A DNA stretch of 64,000 nt from the NCBI GenBank assembly GCA_016208015.1, contig JACQYW010000012.1, positions 496,001 to 560,000 of the forward strand, given 5' to 3'. The DNA comes from Nitrosomonadales bacterium (lineage in GTDB: Bacteria > Pseudomonadota > Gammaproteobacteria > Burkholderiales > Gallionellaceae). Positions 1-8,363 of this stretch are shown piece after piece (the stretch's first letter is position 1; each line of letters starts with the position of its first letter). The notes beneath the pieces were generated by a model. That model made no database searches. It had not been told where the DNA came from and saw only the letters and a program-made list of their open reading frames with translations. The translations under genes were made by a program, and so were the position numbers.

Positions 1-50
1 TCTCTGGTGTAGAATCTTCACAATCAAATAACCGACATGGAGGGCATAGC

Positions 51-290
51 ATGACAACCGCAACCGCTCGCAAGGCCGCAGAGCCCGCCGCCGTGCGCAT
101 CAACAAGGACATAGACCGCGCACTATCCAGCGCGGCCAAGGATTTCAAGACCACCCGCGCCAGTATCGTGAAAAACGCCTTGCTTGAATATCTTGAAGAC
201 ATGGCCGACAGCAAAGCCCTCGCCGAAGCCAAGAAAAAGGGCGGGAAGATGATTCCGTTTTCGGAATTAAGGAAAGAGCTTGGGTTATAA
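51..290 (+). CDS. ribbon-helix-helix (CopG/RelB-like) antitoxin
   Basis: A 79-aa protein with an N-terminal segment (AVRINKDIDRALSSAAKDF) of the kind found in ribbon-helix-helix DNA-binding antitoxins, then a charged helical tail rich in Lys and Glu that would bind a toxin. A good Shine-Dalgarno, GGAGGG at 39-44, precedes the ATG, and a possible -10 (TAGAAT) lies at 10-15. It overlaps the start of a RelE/ParE-like toxin reading frame at 280, the usual arrangement of such pairs, in which the antitoxin represses its own operon and neutralises the toxin. That toxin is broken, so this antitoxin may now be orphaned. Family call from overall pattern only. Confidence 0.7.
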   Translation: MTTATARKAAEPAAVRINKDIDRALSSAAKDFKTTRASIVKNALLEYLEDMADSKALAEAKKKGGKMIPFSELRKELGL

Positions 291-538
291 AGTCTTCATG
301 TCGCCCGAGGCGACGAAGGACTTTCGCAAGCTGGACGGTACCGTCCAGAAACGTATCGCCGCGCTGGTGACAAAGATCGAAGCAACCACAACCCGCGCTT
401 CAGCAGGAAAGCACTCAAGGGCAACGACAAGGAATGGCGCTATCGCGTAGGCGCTATCGGCTGGTGTGCGAGATCAAGGATAGGGAGTTGATCGTCTGGC
501 TTGTGCGTGTTGGGCATCGGCGCGAGGTCTATCGGTAG
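280..538 (+). pseudogene. RelE/ParE-type toxin, disrupted by two single-base deletions
   Basis: Reading from TTG at 280 gives a RelE-like start (SPEATKDFRKLDG, then QKRIAALVTKIEA) as far as about 381. The homology then continues one frame over (NPRFSRKALKGNDKEWRYRV, about 382-450). After about 454 it continues in the third frame (YRLVCEIKDRELIVWLVRVG, then HRREVYR and TAG at 536-538). Each step equals loss of one base, so no single frame encodes a full toxin. Joined, the pieces make a toxin of about 86 residues with the family's usual C-terminal arginine-rich end. It overlaps the antitoxin by 11 bases. Either a genuinely inactivated toxin or two indel errors in the assembly. Confidence 0.75.
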
Positions 539-878
539 TCGTTCATCAAGGGAAACGCTGAACAATTCCCGCCCCCTCCGGGAGAGGGGGTAAGTTTGAT
601 TGAATCAGGGTTTCCCCAGGTTCATCAGTCTGTTTTCAACGCGAGATTGAATGATCATCACAAAGAGATATCGCCTCGCCGCAAACCATCATCGCAATGT
701 TTTATTTGCCTGTTGTTGCAAAAAACACAACTTAACGATTTTTTCACAATACATTGACGCGGTTTTCACAGTTCCGCCGCTAGAATCGCCTCCAACTTGT
801 GTCAGGATGTTTTTGTCCCAAGGCGCAAGGGGTATTAGGTTGTAGGACACTTACTCAATAATAAAGAGGAGAAGCGCA
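539..878. other. intergenic region upstream of the cytochrome operon
   Basis: No convincing gene. It holds a GC-rich hairpin at about 571-590 (CCCCCTC/GAGGGGG type), resembling the intergenic hairpins found later in the window. An AT-rich stretch follows from about 690 to 760. TTGACG (754-759) and TAGAAT (781-786) are promoter-like, but their 21-base spacing is too long for a normal sigma-70 site. The cyc2-like promoter should lie in this stretch but I cannot fix it. Confidence 0.4.
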
Positions 879-2162
879 ATGAAGAAAATCGTACTGTCTC
901 TGGCAGGCGTGTTGGCAGCAACCGCATTCGCACCAGAAGCATCCGCCATTCCGGCGTTTGCACGTCAAACCGGCCTGGCATGCAGCTCTTGCCACTATCA
1001 ACACTTCCCCGTGTTGAGCACAACCGGCCAGGAATTCAAGGTTGGCGCCTACACTCAACTGAGCGCCAAGGGCAAGTTCAAGGGTGAAGACCTGTCCATC
1101 CCCGACACACTGAACGCAGCCATCCTGTTGAAGGCTCGCTATCAAAAGTCCGGCGGCACCGATACAGCCGGCACCGTCTCCGGCACGACCACCAACAGCG
1201 GTCAGTGGCAGATCCCCGACGAGCTGAGCCTGTTCTTCGGCGGCCGCATCGCTGACAACGGCACCATCAAGATCGGTTTCATGAACGAGAACAACATGGC
1301 TGCTGCACCAATGGTCGCCGGCCTCAAAGTTCCGGTCGTGATCGCTCTGGATCCGGTCAATGTCATGGTGATCCCTTACGGCACCGACGCGCTGGGCGTG
1401 GCTTACGGCTTCGAACAATCCAGCACCGGTATGACCCGCGGCGTGCGTTGGGCTGAACACCGCTCCGACATCTCTGCCGCACAATACACCGGCATTGGTT
1501 CTGGTCTGGCTTCCGGTATCGCTTATGTCGTGAGCAACGAAATGGGCTACATCAACTTCTCCAAGTGGTCTCCCGAGTTCTTCTACCTCGGCGGTTCGAC
1601 TGGCGTGCAGATGAGCTCCACCTGGGTCCGCCTTGCTGCCACTCCGACCATCGCCGACTGGGCGATGCACATCGGCGTCGGTAAAGTTAGCGGCACCAGC
1701 TGGGTTGGTGGCGGTGCAAGCCAGATCAAGACTGAAGGCACTGTGGTTGACTTCCAGGGCCAGGGCGCTCTCGGCGAGATGGAGACCAGCGTGTACGCAC
1801 AGTACGCAACGGCTCCGGCTTCTACCGGTGCAATTGCCAACCAGTTCAACTCCAAGACTGGTACAGCCAAGAAGGCGATCACCGTGGGTGCCGACTTCAG
1901 TGTGATTCCGCATACACTGCACGTGGGCGCTGCATACCGTATCGCCAACACCGGCGTGAACGCAGGCTCCACTGCTGGCGACAAGGATAACTCCCTGACC
2001 GTCACAGCCGTATATGACCTGTTCCAGAACGTCGCGTTGCATGCCAACTACAGTATGCGCAGTGGTTCGTCCTATGACACTACCGGCACCAATGCTGCTG
2101 CAACAGCAGTCAACGGTAACGGCAAGACATTGCTGACCATGATGCTGGAAGCTGCATGGTAA
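879..2162 (+). CDS. cyc2: Cyc2-like fused monohaem cytochrome c / outer-membrane beta-barrel (candidate Fe(II) oxidase)
   Basis: 427 aa. A signal peptide ends near residue 23 (EASA before IPAFARQTG). A single haem c site, CSSCH at 35-39, sits in the motif FARQTG..C..CH...FP, followed by a GQEFKVGAYTQ stretch. Residues from about 60 onward are alternating, Gly/Ser/Thr-rich strands ending in an aromatic residue (LEAAW), typical of an outer-membrane barrel. This architecture, one N-terminal haem followed by a porin of about 350 residues, is that of Cyc2, which passes electrons from extracellular Fe(II) into the periplasm. A strong Shine-Dalgarno (AGAGGAG) precedes the ATG. It heads an operon with two dihaem cytochromes that could accept the electrons. 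Other porin-cytochrome families share the motif, so iron oxidation is an inference. Confidence 0.72.
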   Translation: MKKIVLSLAGVLAATAFAPEASAIPAFARQTGLACSSCHYQHFPVLSTTGQEFKVGAYTQLSAKGKFKGEDLSIPDTLNAAILLKARYQKSGGTDTAGTVSGTTTNSGQWQIPDELSLFFGGRIADNGTIKIGFMNENNMAAAPMVAGLKVPVVIALDPVNVMVIPYGTDALGVAYGFEQSSTGMTRGVRWAEHRSDISAAQYTGIGSGLASGIAYVVSNEMGYINFSKWSPEFFYLGGSTGVQMSSTWVRLAATPTIADWAMHIGVGKVSGTSWVGGGASQIKTEGTVVDFQGQGALGEMETSVYAQYATAPASTGAIANQFNSKTGTAKKAITVGADFSVIPHTLHVGAAYRIANTGVNAGSTAGDKDNSLTVTAVYDLFQNVALHANYSMRSGSSYDTTGTNAAATAVNGNGKTLLTMMLEAAW

Positions 2163-2187
2163 TCGTAGCGTAAGTGTTGTAATCAAG

Positions 2188-2214
2188 AGGAAGGCCGCAA
2201 GGCCTTCCTTTTTT
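2188..2214 (+). terminator. intrinsic terminator after the cyc2-like gene
   Basis: Perfect 9-bp stem AGGAAGGCC/GGCCTTCCT with a GCAA tetraloop and a run of T immediately after. It lies between the first and second cytochrome genes, so it may reduce rather than abolish downstream transcription. Confidence 0.88.
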
Positions 2215-2266
2215 GATTCCGCGAAGCTATTTTGTGAATATTGAGGATTCCATAGGGAGGATCACA

Positions 2267-2974
2267 ATGAAATATAAGAACAAACACATCGGTATGCATT
2301 TGCGCACGTGGGGCGTGCTGCTAAGCATGCTGTTCATGTCGGCGGCAGTCCAGGCCGATCCCGTGCCGCTGGAAGAGCGCTTGCTGCTTTGCGGCGGCTG
2401 CCACAACCCGGACGGCAACAGCGTCATTCCGGAAAATCCGAAACTGGCCGGTCTGAATGCCAAATACCTGCAGCGTCAGCTGGAGGATTTCAAGGCAGCC
2501 AAGCGTAGCAACCCGATCATGGATACCATCATCCCGATGGTCGACGAGTCGGAATTCAAGGCGCTGGCCAAGTATTTCAGCGAACAGAAGCGTCTGGCCG
2601 GCGTATTGGCTGCGGATCCGGCTACACCGGCAGCAACGGACGCACAGAGCGCACCGGCAGCAGCGGGGGCAATGAGCGTGCAGGCCAGGACGGAACTGGC
2701 CGCCAAGGGTCAACAGATCTACCTGGAAGGTGTCTTGGCGACTGCGGCGCCTGCCTGTGGTGGTTGCCACGGCGAAGACGGTAGCGGCAACGACAAATTC
2801 CCTCGTTTGAACGGGCAGAACCAGGCTTACGTCATCGCGCAGTTGACGAATTTCAGGAGCGGCGCCCGTACCAACGATCCCAAAGGCGTCATGCGAGCCG
2901 TTGCCAAGCGCTTGACCGACGAGGAGATGGCTGCCGTGGCAGAATATATCTTTACCTTGAAGGAAGCTGAATAA
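2267..2974 (+). CDS. periplasmic dihaem cytochrome c (c4-like)
   Basis: 235 aa. ATG 2267 is chosen because AGGGAGG (2254-2260) sits just upstream; an earlier in-frame start at 2213 lies on the terminator tail and has no ribosome site. A signal peptide ends near residue 30 (AVQA). Two haem c sites, CGGCH at 42-46 and CGGCH at 164-168, each have a later Met as probable sixth ligand (Met85 and Met209). The halves are joined by an Ala/Pro-rich linker (about 117-136), the two-domain plan of cytochrome c4. It probably shuttles electrons in the periplasm between the Cyc2-like protein and terminal oxidases or the cbb3/bc1 complexes. Confidence 0.85.
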   Translation: MKYKNKHIGMHLRTWGVLLSMLFMSAAVQADPVPLEERLLLCGGCHNPDGNSVIPENPKLAGLNAKYLQRQLEDFKAAKRSNPIMDTIIPMVDESEFKALAKYFSEQKRLAGVLAADPATPAATDAQSAPAAAGAMSVQARTELAAKGQQIYLEGVLATAAPACGGCHGEDGSGNDKFPRLNGQNQAYVIAQLTNFRSGARTNDPKGVMRAVAKRLTDEEMAAVAEYIFTLKEAE

Positions 2975-3705
2975 TGAAAAAACTACTTTCTATCGTTATC
3001 GTCGCGCTGTTCTCCATGCAGGCTGCAGTGGTTGTGGCGGCCGATGCGTACAAGCCCAAGGTCTACGGCAAGAAGGGTTACGTTTGGGACGAGATGACGC
3101 CCGAGCGTGTCGCGGTCTTGAAGATGACCGGTGATCCGGTGAAGGGCAAAGAGTCCTTCCGCGGTTGCCAGGGCTGTCACAAGGCCGATGCGGCCGGTGT
3201 GCGCGAGGGGGTTTATCCCCGCCTGACCGGCCAGCATACCAGCGTGCTCGTCAAGCAGATCACCGAGATCCGTGCCGGTATCCGCCTTAACCCGAAGATG
3301 CTGCCTTTCGTTGAAGATCCGGCCATTTCCATGGAAGAGATCGCCGATATCGCCGCTTATCTGAATTCCCTGACCACCGTTCGCGAGAACGGCAAAGGGG
3401 CTGAAGACATGTCGGCCAAGGGCAAGAAGCTGTTCACCGACAACAAGTGCTTCACCTGCCACGGCAAGAACGGCGAAGGCGATGCAGCCAAGTCCTACCC
3501 GATGGTCTCTGCCCAGCACTTCGACTATCTGGTGCGCGAGATGAAGTGGATCAGACAGGGTGTACGCGGCAACTCCAACCCCGACATGGTCAAGGCGATC
3601 GCCCATTTCTCGCAATCCGATATGGAAGCGGTGGCTGACTATCTGTCCAGACTGCCCGACTACCGTACAGTGACTGCCCAGGCAGCCGCACCGGCAGCAA
3701 AGTAA
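2974..3705 (+). CDS. periplasmic dihaem cytochrome c (c4-like), second copy
   Basis: 243 aa with a signal peptide (about 1-23). Haem c sites are CQGCH at 65-69 and CFTCH at 159-163, with Met109 (NPKML) and Met205 (NPDMV) as probable axial ligands. The start codon overlaps the previous stop by one base (TAATG), so the two cytochromes are translationally coupled. The first domain has a longer N-terminal extension (about 24-55) than its neighbour, and the C-terminus ends in an Ala-rich tail. Probably a periplasmic electron carrier acting with the Cyc2-like protein. The pair looks like an old duplication that has diverged considerably. Confidence 0.85.
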   Translation: MKKLLSIVIVALFSMQAAVVVAADAYKPKVYGKKGYVWDEMTPERVAVLKMTGDPVKGKESFRGCQGCHKADAAGVREGVYPRLTGQHTSVLVKQITEIRAGIRLNPKMLPFVEDPAISMEEIADIAAYLNSLTTVRENGKGAEDMSAKGKKLFTDNKCFTCHGKNGEGDAAKSYPMVSAQHFDYLVREMKWIRQGVRGNSNPDMVKAIAHFSQSDMEAVADYLSRLPDYRTVTAQAAAPAAK

Positions 3706-3742
3706 AGCGAAACAAGACTTCATTGCAGCTTTGAAGTGTTCA

Positions 3743-3777
3743 GGCAACGGCTTCGGCCGTTGCCTTTTTTCTTTTTT
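3743..3777 (+). terminator. intrinsic terminator ending the cytochrome operon
   Basis: Perfect 9-bp stem GGCAACGGC/GCCGTTGCC with a TTCG tetraloop, followed by TTTTTT-C-TTTTTT. Marks the end of the cyc2-like operon. Confidence 0.92.
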
Positions 3778-3796
3778 CCGGATGATTCATTGGGCT

Positions 3797-3820
3797 GTCA
3801 TACCGACGAGCCGGTATGAC
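3797..3820. repeat. REP-like hairpin
   Basis: Arms GTCATACCG (3797-3805) and CGGTATGAC (3812-3820). The right arm with its flank (CCGGTATGACGGAG) recurs at about 45053-45066. Confidence 0.5.
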
Positions 3821-3858
3821 GGAGGGTGATGCTGTTGGTGCTTGTGAAGAACTAGCGC

Positions 3859-3900
3859 TTGATGCCATGCTTGTTGTGGCGTAAAGTAAGGAATCCTTAC
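3859..3900 (+). promoter_or_regulatory. promoter with overlapping palindromic operator for the AbrB/PIN pair
   Basis: TTGATG (3859-3864), a 17-base spacer and TAAAGT (3882-3887) form a sigma-70-like promoter. Its -10 overlaps a palindrome at 3886-3900, GTAAGGA-A-TCCTTAC. An operator on the -10 just upstream of the antitoxin start is the expected layout for autorepression by an AbrB-type antitoxin. Confidence 0.6.
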
Positions 3901-3917
3901 TATCCTTGGAGATGAAG

Positions 3918-4142
3918 ATGCTTGCCAAAATGACAGCGAAGAATCAATTGACCCTGCCCAAGGCGCTCGTCACTGAAGTTGGGGCAACGGACTATTTTGA
4001 TGTGGAAGCGCGTAACGGCCAATTGGTGCTGACACCTGTGCGTATTCAGCGCGGCGATGCGGTGCGCGCCAAACTGGCGGAATTGAATTTGAGCGAGAGA
4101 GATGTAGCGGATGCCGTGGACTGGGCGCGTCGCGGAAAATGA
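3918..4142 (+). CDS. AbrB/MazE-like antitoxin
   Basis: 74 aa from ATG 3918. That start is preferred over ATG 3912 because GGAG at 3908-3911 is correctly spaced only for 3918. The N-terminus (MTAKNQLTLPKAL) is the swapped-hairpin AbrB/SpoVT DNA-binding motif, and the C-terminal helix probably covers the toxin. It overlaps the PIN-domain toxin gene by four bases (ATGA), so the two are translationally coupled. It should repress the operon through the palindrome at 3886-3900. Confidence 0.75.
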   Translation: MLAKMTAKNQLTLPKALVTEVGATDYFDVEARNGQLVLTPVRIQRGDAVRAKLAELNLSERDVADAVDWARRGK

Positions 4143-4573
4143 GTCGCAGTAAGCATCCACCCCTGGTGGTGATCGATACCAATGTGGCGCTATCCGCTTT
4201 GGTGTTCGGTGGCGGTCGCATGGAGGCATTGCGCCGTGCTTGGCAGGGCGGCAAGTGTGTGCCGCTGGTGAGTAGTGTGACGCTCGGCGAGTTGTTGCGG
4301 GTGTTGGCTTATCCAAAATTCAAACTCACGGCAACGGAGCAGGGGGAGTTGCTGGCCGATTACCTTCCTTATTGCACGACCATTCAGATGCCTGCCGGGC
4401 TGCCGGGTACGATCCAGTGCAGAGACCCCGACGATCTGCCATTTTTGCACTTGGCTACGGTGGGCAAGGCGGATTATCTGGTGAGTGGCGATGGCGATTT
4501 GCTAAGTTTGGTTGACCGGTTCGTTTGTCCTATTGTCACCCCGGATGTATTTATCCAGCGTTTGTCCATGTAA
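4139..4573 (+). CDS. PIN-domain toxin (putative ribonuclease)
   Basis: 144 aa. The N-terminal VVIDTNVALSAL, a mid-region acidic CRDPDDLPFLHLA and LVSGDGDLL near residues 117-125 are the conserved acidic patches of PIN-domain nucleases, which bind Mg2+ and cleave RNA. Size and motifs fit the single-domain PIN toxins partnered with AbrB-type antitoxins. It is the second gene of a coupled pair (ATGA overlap). No truncation is seen. Confidence 0.75.
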   Translation: MSRSKHPPLVVIDTNVALSALVFGGGRMEALRRAWQGGKCVPLVSSVTLGELLRVLAYPKFKLTATEQGELLADYLPYCTTIQMPAGLPGTIQCRDPDDLPFLHLATVGKADYLVSGDGDLLSLVDRFVCPIVTPDVFIQRLSM

Positions 4574-4586
4574 CGCAATGCTTCGC

Positions 4587-4608
4587 TAGTCGAGTAGCTA
4601 GTAGTTCC
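4587..4608 (-). repeat. dispersed repeat, copy 1 (reverse orientation)
   Basis: On the minus strand this reads GGAACTACTAGCTACTCGAC and onward, matching copies at 44848-44869 (GGAACTACTAGCCATTCGAC) and 52848-52868 (GGAACTACTGCCATCTGAC). All three lie in intergenic DNA. Confidence 0.6.
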
Positions 4609-4645
4609 GCCAAGTATGGCGGGTAGTCGGTGAGGATGGGGGCTG

Positions 4646-4654
4646 TGCTAGAAT
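4646..4654 (+). promoter_or_regulatory. extended -10 promoter of gyrA
   Basis: TGCTAGAAT is an extended -10 element 57 bases before the gyrA start; no strong -35 is visible. A 6-bp stem GCCCCG/CGGGGC (4672-4677 with 4689-4694) follows in the presumed 5' untranslated leader. Confidence 0.5.
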
Positions 4655-4711
4655 GCGGTCTTCGTTTTATCGCCCCGTTGACTTCTTTCGGGGCTCAAAA
4701 ATAGGTCGCAC

Positions 4712-7273
4712 ATGGAACAACAATTCGCCAAAGAAACCCTGCCGGTAAGCCTTGAAGAAGAGATGCGCAAGTCCTATCTGGACTACGCGATGAGCGTGAT
4801 CGTGGGACGCGCGTTGCCCGATGTGCGCGACGGTCTGAAGCCGGTGCACAGGCGCGCGTTGTTCGCCATGCACGAACTCTCCAATGACTGGAACAAGGCT
4901 TACAAGAAATCGGCGCGTATCGTCGGCGACGTCATCGGTAAATACCACCCGCACGGCGACACGGCGGTGTACGACACCATCGTGCGCATGGCGCAGGATT
5001 TCTCGCTGCGTTACACGCTGGTGGATGGTCAGGGCAACTTCGGTTCGGTGGACGGCGACAACGCGGCGGCGATGCGTTACACCGAGATCCGCATGGCGAA
5101 GATCGCGCATGAACTGCTGGCCGATCTGGACAAAGAGACCGTGGACTTCGGTCCGAACTACGACGGTTCCGAGCATGAGCCGCTGGTGTTCCCGGCGCGC
5201 TTCCCCAACCTGCTGGTGAATGGTTCCTCCGGCATCGCGGTGGGCATGGCGACCAATATCCCGCCGCACAACATGACGGAAGTGGTGGATGCCTGTCTGG
5301 CGTTGCTGAAAAATCCGGAGATGGATATCGAGCAATTGATCGAGCTGGTGCCCGCGCCGGACTTCCCGACTGCGGGTTTCATTTACGGTCTGGCCGGGGT
5401 GAAGGAAGGCTACCGCACCGGCCGCGGCCGCGTGATCATGCGGGCGCGCACCCACTTCGAGGATATCGGCAAGGGCGACCGCCAGGCCATCATCATCGAC
5501 GAACTGCCCTACCAGGTGAACAAGGCCAACCTGCTGATGCGGATTGGCGAGATGGTGCGCGAGAAGCGCCTCGAAGGCATCTCCGAGATTCGCGACGAGT
5601 CGGACAAGTCCGGCATGCGCGCGGTGATCGAGCTGAAGCGCGGCGAGAACGCCGACGTGATCCTGAACCAGCTCTACAAAGACACGCCGATGCAGGACAG
5701 CTTCGGCATCAACATGGTTGCGATCATCGACGGCCAGCCCAAGCTGCTCAACCTCAAGCAAGTCATCGAGGCCTTCCTGCGCCACCGCCGCGAAGTCGTG
5801 ACGCGCCGTACCATATTCGAACTGCGCAAAGCGCGCGAACGCGGCCACATTCTGGAAGGTCTGGCGGTCGCGCTGTCCAACGTGGACGAGATCATCGCGC
5901 TGATCAAGGCAGCCCCGACACCGCCTGAAGCGAAACGCGGACTGATGGCGCGCAGTTGGCGTTCGTCGCTGGTGGAAGACATGCTTTCCCGCGTCAGCGA
6001 CGCCTCGCGTCCGGACGGTCTGGCCCCCGAGTTCGGTCTGGTGGGCAAGGGCAACGAGCGCGGCTACTACTTATCGGATGCGCAGGCCCAGGCAATCCTG
6101 GAGTTGCGCCTGCAACGCCTGACCGGGCTGGAACAGGACAAGATCGTCGGCGAATACCGCGAGGTGATGGACAAGATCACCGACCTGCTCGACATTCTGG
6201 CAAAACCGGCGCGCGTGACGCAGATCATCGGCGACGAGCTGGTGACGATACGCTCGCAGTTCGGCGACAAGCGCCGCAGCGAGATCATCACCCACACGCA
6301 AGACATGAGCATGGAAGACCTGATCGCGCCGGAAGACGTGGTGGTCACCATGTCGCACAGCGGCTACATGAAAGCGCAGAAGCTGGACGAGTACCGTGCG
6401 CAGAAACGCGGCGGGCGCGGCAAGCAGGCGACCGCGACCAAGGAAGACGACTTTGTCGACAATCTGTTCATCGCCAACACGCACGACTACATCCTGTGCT
6501 TCTCCAATCGCGGCCGTGTGTACTGGCTCAAGGTCTACGATGTGCCGCAGGGTACGCGCATCAGCCGCGGCAAGCCGATCGTAAACCTGTTGCCGCTGGA
6601 GACGGGCGAAAAGATCAACGCCATCCTGCCGGTGAAGCAGTTCGCCGATGACCAGTTCATCTTCTTCGCGACCAGCGAAGGCACGGTGAAGAAGACGCCG
6701 CTGTCCGATTTTGCCAACCCGCGCAAGGCCGGCATCATCGCCATCAGCCTGGATGAGGGCGACTTCCTCATCGGCGTGGCGATCACCGACGGCAAGCACG
6801 ACGTGATGCTGTTCTCTGACGAGGGCAGGGCGGTGCGTTTCGACGAGGACGACGTTCGCGGCATGGGCCGTAACGCGCGCGGCGTGCGCGGCATGAACCT
6901 GGCCAAGGGCGGCAAGGTCATCGCGCTGCTGGTGGCGGAGAACGAAGACCAGTCCGTGCTCACCGCGACCGAGAACGGTTACGGCAAACGCACGCCGATT
7001 ACCGAATACACCCGCCACGGGCGCGGCACGCAGGGCATGATCGCCATCCAGACTTCCGAGCGTAACGGCAAGGTGGTGGCGGCCACGCTGGTCAAACCCG
7101 AGGAGGAGATCATGCTGATTGGCACCAGCGGCGTGCTGATCCGCACCCGCGTCAACGAGATCCGCGAGATGAGCCGCGCCACGCAGGGCGTGACGCTGAT
7201 CAATCTGGGCGAAGGCGAGAAACTGGCCGGTCTGAGCCGCATCGCCGAAACCGAAGAAGAGGAAGCCGAGTAA
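4712..7273 (+). CDS. gyrA: DNA gyrase subunit A
   Basis: 853 aa, full length for GyrA. It cuts and reseals DNA in the GyrA2GyrB2 complex that introduces negative supercoils. The catalytic tyrosine is Tyr123 (AAMRYTEIR). The quinolone-determining segment reads [17 protein letters not shown], with Thr84 where E. coli has Ser83 and an intact Asp88. The GyrA box QKRGGRG near residue 563 separates it from ParC. The acidic C-terminus (ETEEEEAE) abuts serC with no spacing (TAA then ATG), so the two are co-transcribed. A Thr at position 84 may be natural here and should not be read as resistance by itself. Confidence 0.97.
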   Translation: MEQQFAKETLPVSLEEEMRKSYLDYAMSVIVGRALPDVRDGLKPVHRRALFAMHELSNDWNKAYKKSARIVGDVIGKYHPHGDTAVYDTIVRMAQDFSLRYTLVDGQGNFGSVDGDNAAAMRYTEIRMAKIAHELLADLDKETVDFGPNYDGSEHEPLVFPARFPNLLVNGSSGIAVGMATNIPPHNMTEVVDACLALLKNPEMDIEQLIELVPAPDFPTAGFIYGLAGVKEGYRTGRGRVIMRARTHFEDIGKGDRQAIIIDELPYQVNKANLLMRIGEMVREKRLEGISEIRDESDKSGMRAVIELKRGENADVILNQLYKDTPMQDSFGINMVAIIDGQPKLLNLKQVIEAFLRHRREVVTRRTIFELRKARERGHILEGLAVALSNVDEIIALIKAAPTPPEAKRGLMARSWRSSLVEDMLSRVSDASRPDGLAPEFGLVGKGNERGYYLSDAQAQAILELRLQRLTGLEQDKIVGEYREVMDKITDLLDILAKPARVTQIIGDELVTIRSQFGDKRRSEIITHTQDMSMEDLIAPEDVVVTMSHSGYMKAQKLDEYRAQKRGGRGKQATATKEDDFVDNLFIANTHDYILCFSNRGRVYWLKVYDVPQGTRISRGKPIVNLLPLETGEKINAILPVKQFADDQFIFFATSEGTVKKTPLSDFANPRKAGIIAISLDEGDFLIGVAITDGKHDVMLFSDEGRAVRFDEDDVRGMGRNARGVRGMNLAKGGKVIALLVAENEDQSVLTATENGYGKRTPITEYTRHGRGTQGMIAIQTSERNGKVVAATLVKPEEEIMLIGTSGVLIRTRVNEIREMSRATQGVTLINLGEGEKLAGLSRIAETEEEEAE

Positions 7274-8356
7274 ATGACGATTTACAACTTCAGCGCGGGC
7301 CCCGCCGTTTTGCCGCACGAGGTGCTGCTGCAGGCGCGCGAGGAGTTGCTGGATTGGCACGGTACCGGCATGTCGGTGATGGAGATGTCGCACCGCGGCA
7401 AGGAATTCATGGGCATCGCGGCGCAGGCGCAGGCCGACCTGCGCGAGTTGCTGGGCATCCCGAAGAATTACAAGGTGCTGTTCCTGCAAGGCGGTGCGCA
7501 CCTGCAGTTCTCCATGATCCCGCTCAACCTGCTGCGCGGCAAGCTCTCCGCCGACTATGTGAATACCGGCGAATGGTCGAAGAAGGCCATCGCCGAGGCG
7601 AAGAAGTTCTGCCACGTGAACGAGGCCGCCAGCAGCGCCGACCGCAATTTCACCTATGCGCCCGGTCTCAAGACCTGGAAGCTGGACAAGGATGCGGCCT
7701 ACGTGCACTACACGCCCAACGAGACCATAGGCGGCGTTGAGTTCAACTGGATTCCCGATACCGGCAGGGTGCCGCTGGTGGCGGACATGTCGTCCAACAT
7801 CCTGTCGCGTCCCTGCGATGTGTCCAAGTTCGGCCTGATCTATGCCGGGGCGCAGAAGAACATCGGTCCCGCCGGATTGACGCTGGTGATCGTGCGCGAG
7901 GACCTGATCGGCCATGCACCGTCCGGTCTGCCGACCATGCTGGATTACAAGATCCATGCCGACAACGATTCGATGTACAACACACCGCCCACTTACGGCA
8001 TGTACATGGCCGGGCTGGTGTTCCAGTGGCTGAAGAAGAACGGCGGCGTGGCCGCGATGGAACGCACCAACATCGCCAAGGCCAAACTGCTGTACGGCGC
8101 CATCGGTAGCAGCAACGGCTTCTATCAATGTCCGGTGGCCAAGGCTGACCGTTCGCGCATGAACGTGCCGTTCAAGACCGCAGACGCCGCGACCGATGCC
8201 GAGTTCCTCAAGCAGGCGGAAGCGCGCGGCATGCTGCAACTCAAGGGTCACAAGCTGGCGGGCGGCATGCGCGCCTCCATCTACAACGCCATGCCGCTGG
8301 CGGGTGTGCAGGCACTGGCGGATTTCATGGGCGAATTCGCGCAGCGCAAAGGTTGA
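7274..8356 (+). CDS. serC: phosphoserine aminotransferase
   Basis: 360 aa. PLP enzyme converting 3-phosphohydroxypyruvate to 3-phosphoserine (serine pathway), also used for pyridoxal phosphate synthesis. It begins with the family's [12 protein letters not shown], and the PLP lysine is Lys195 in [15 protein letters not shown]. The start codon directly follows the gyrA stop. The order gyrA-serC-pheA is conserved in many Betaproteobacteria, so regulation is probably shared. Confidence 0.97.
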   Translation: MTIYNFSAGPAVLPHEVLLQAREELLDWHGTGMSVMEMSHRGKEFMGIAAQAQADLRELLGIPKNYKVLFLQGGAHLQFSMIPLNLLRGKLSADYVNTGEWSKKAIAEAKKFCHVNEAASSADRNFTYAPGLKTWKLDKDAAYVHYTPNETIGGVEFNWIPDTGRVPLVADMSSNILSRPCDVSKFGLIYAGAQKNIGPAGLTLVIVREDLIGHAPSGLPTMLDYKIHADNDSMYNTPPTYGMYMAGLVFQWLKKNGGVAAMERTNIAKAKLLYGAIGSSNGFYQCPVAKADRSRMNVPFKTADAATDAEFLKQAEARGMLQLKGHKLAGGMRASIYNAMPLAGVQALADFMGEFAQRKG

Positions 8357-8363
8357 ACCACAT

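Noticed and set aside
754..786. TTGACG and TAGAAT as the promoter of the cytochrome operon
   Set aside because: Spacing of 21 bases is too long for a normal sigma-70 promoter.
651..845. 64-codon frame upstream of the cytochrome operon
   Set aside because: No ribosome site, no motif, and it overlaps the region that should hold the operon promoter.
855..2186. 443-codon open frame on the minus strand opposite the Cyc2-like gene
   Set aside because: Composition is a mirror of the real gene, with no domain, signal or ribosome site; the plus-strand protein has clear motifs.
4959..4978. Thr84 in GyrA as a quinolone-resistance mutation
   Set aside because: Thr or Ser is found naturally at this position in different lineages; Asp88 is intact and no comparison strain is available.
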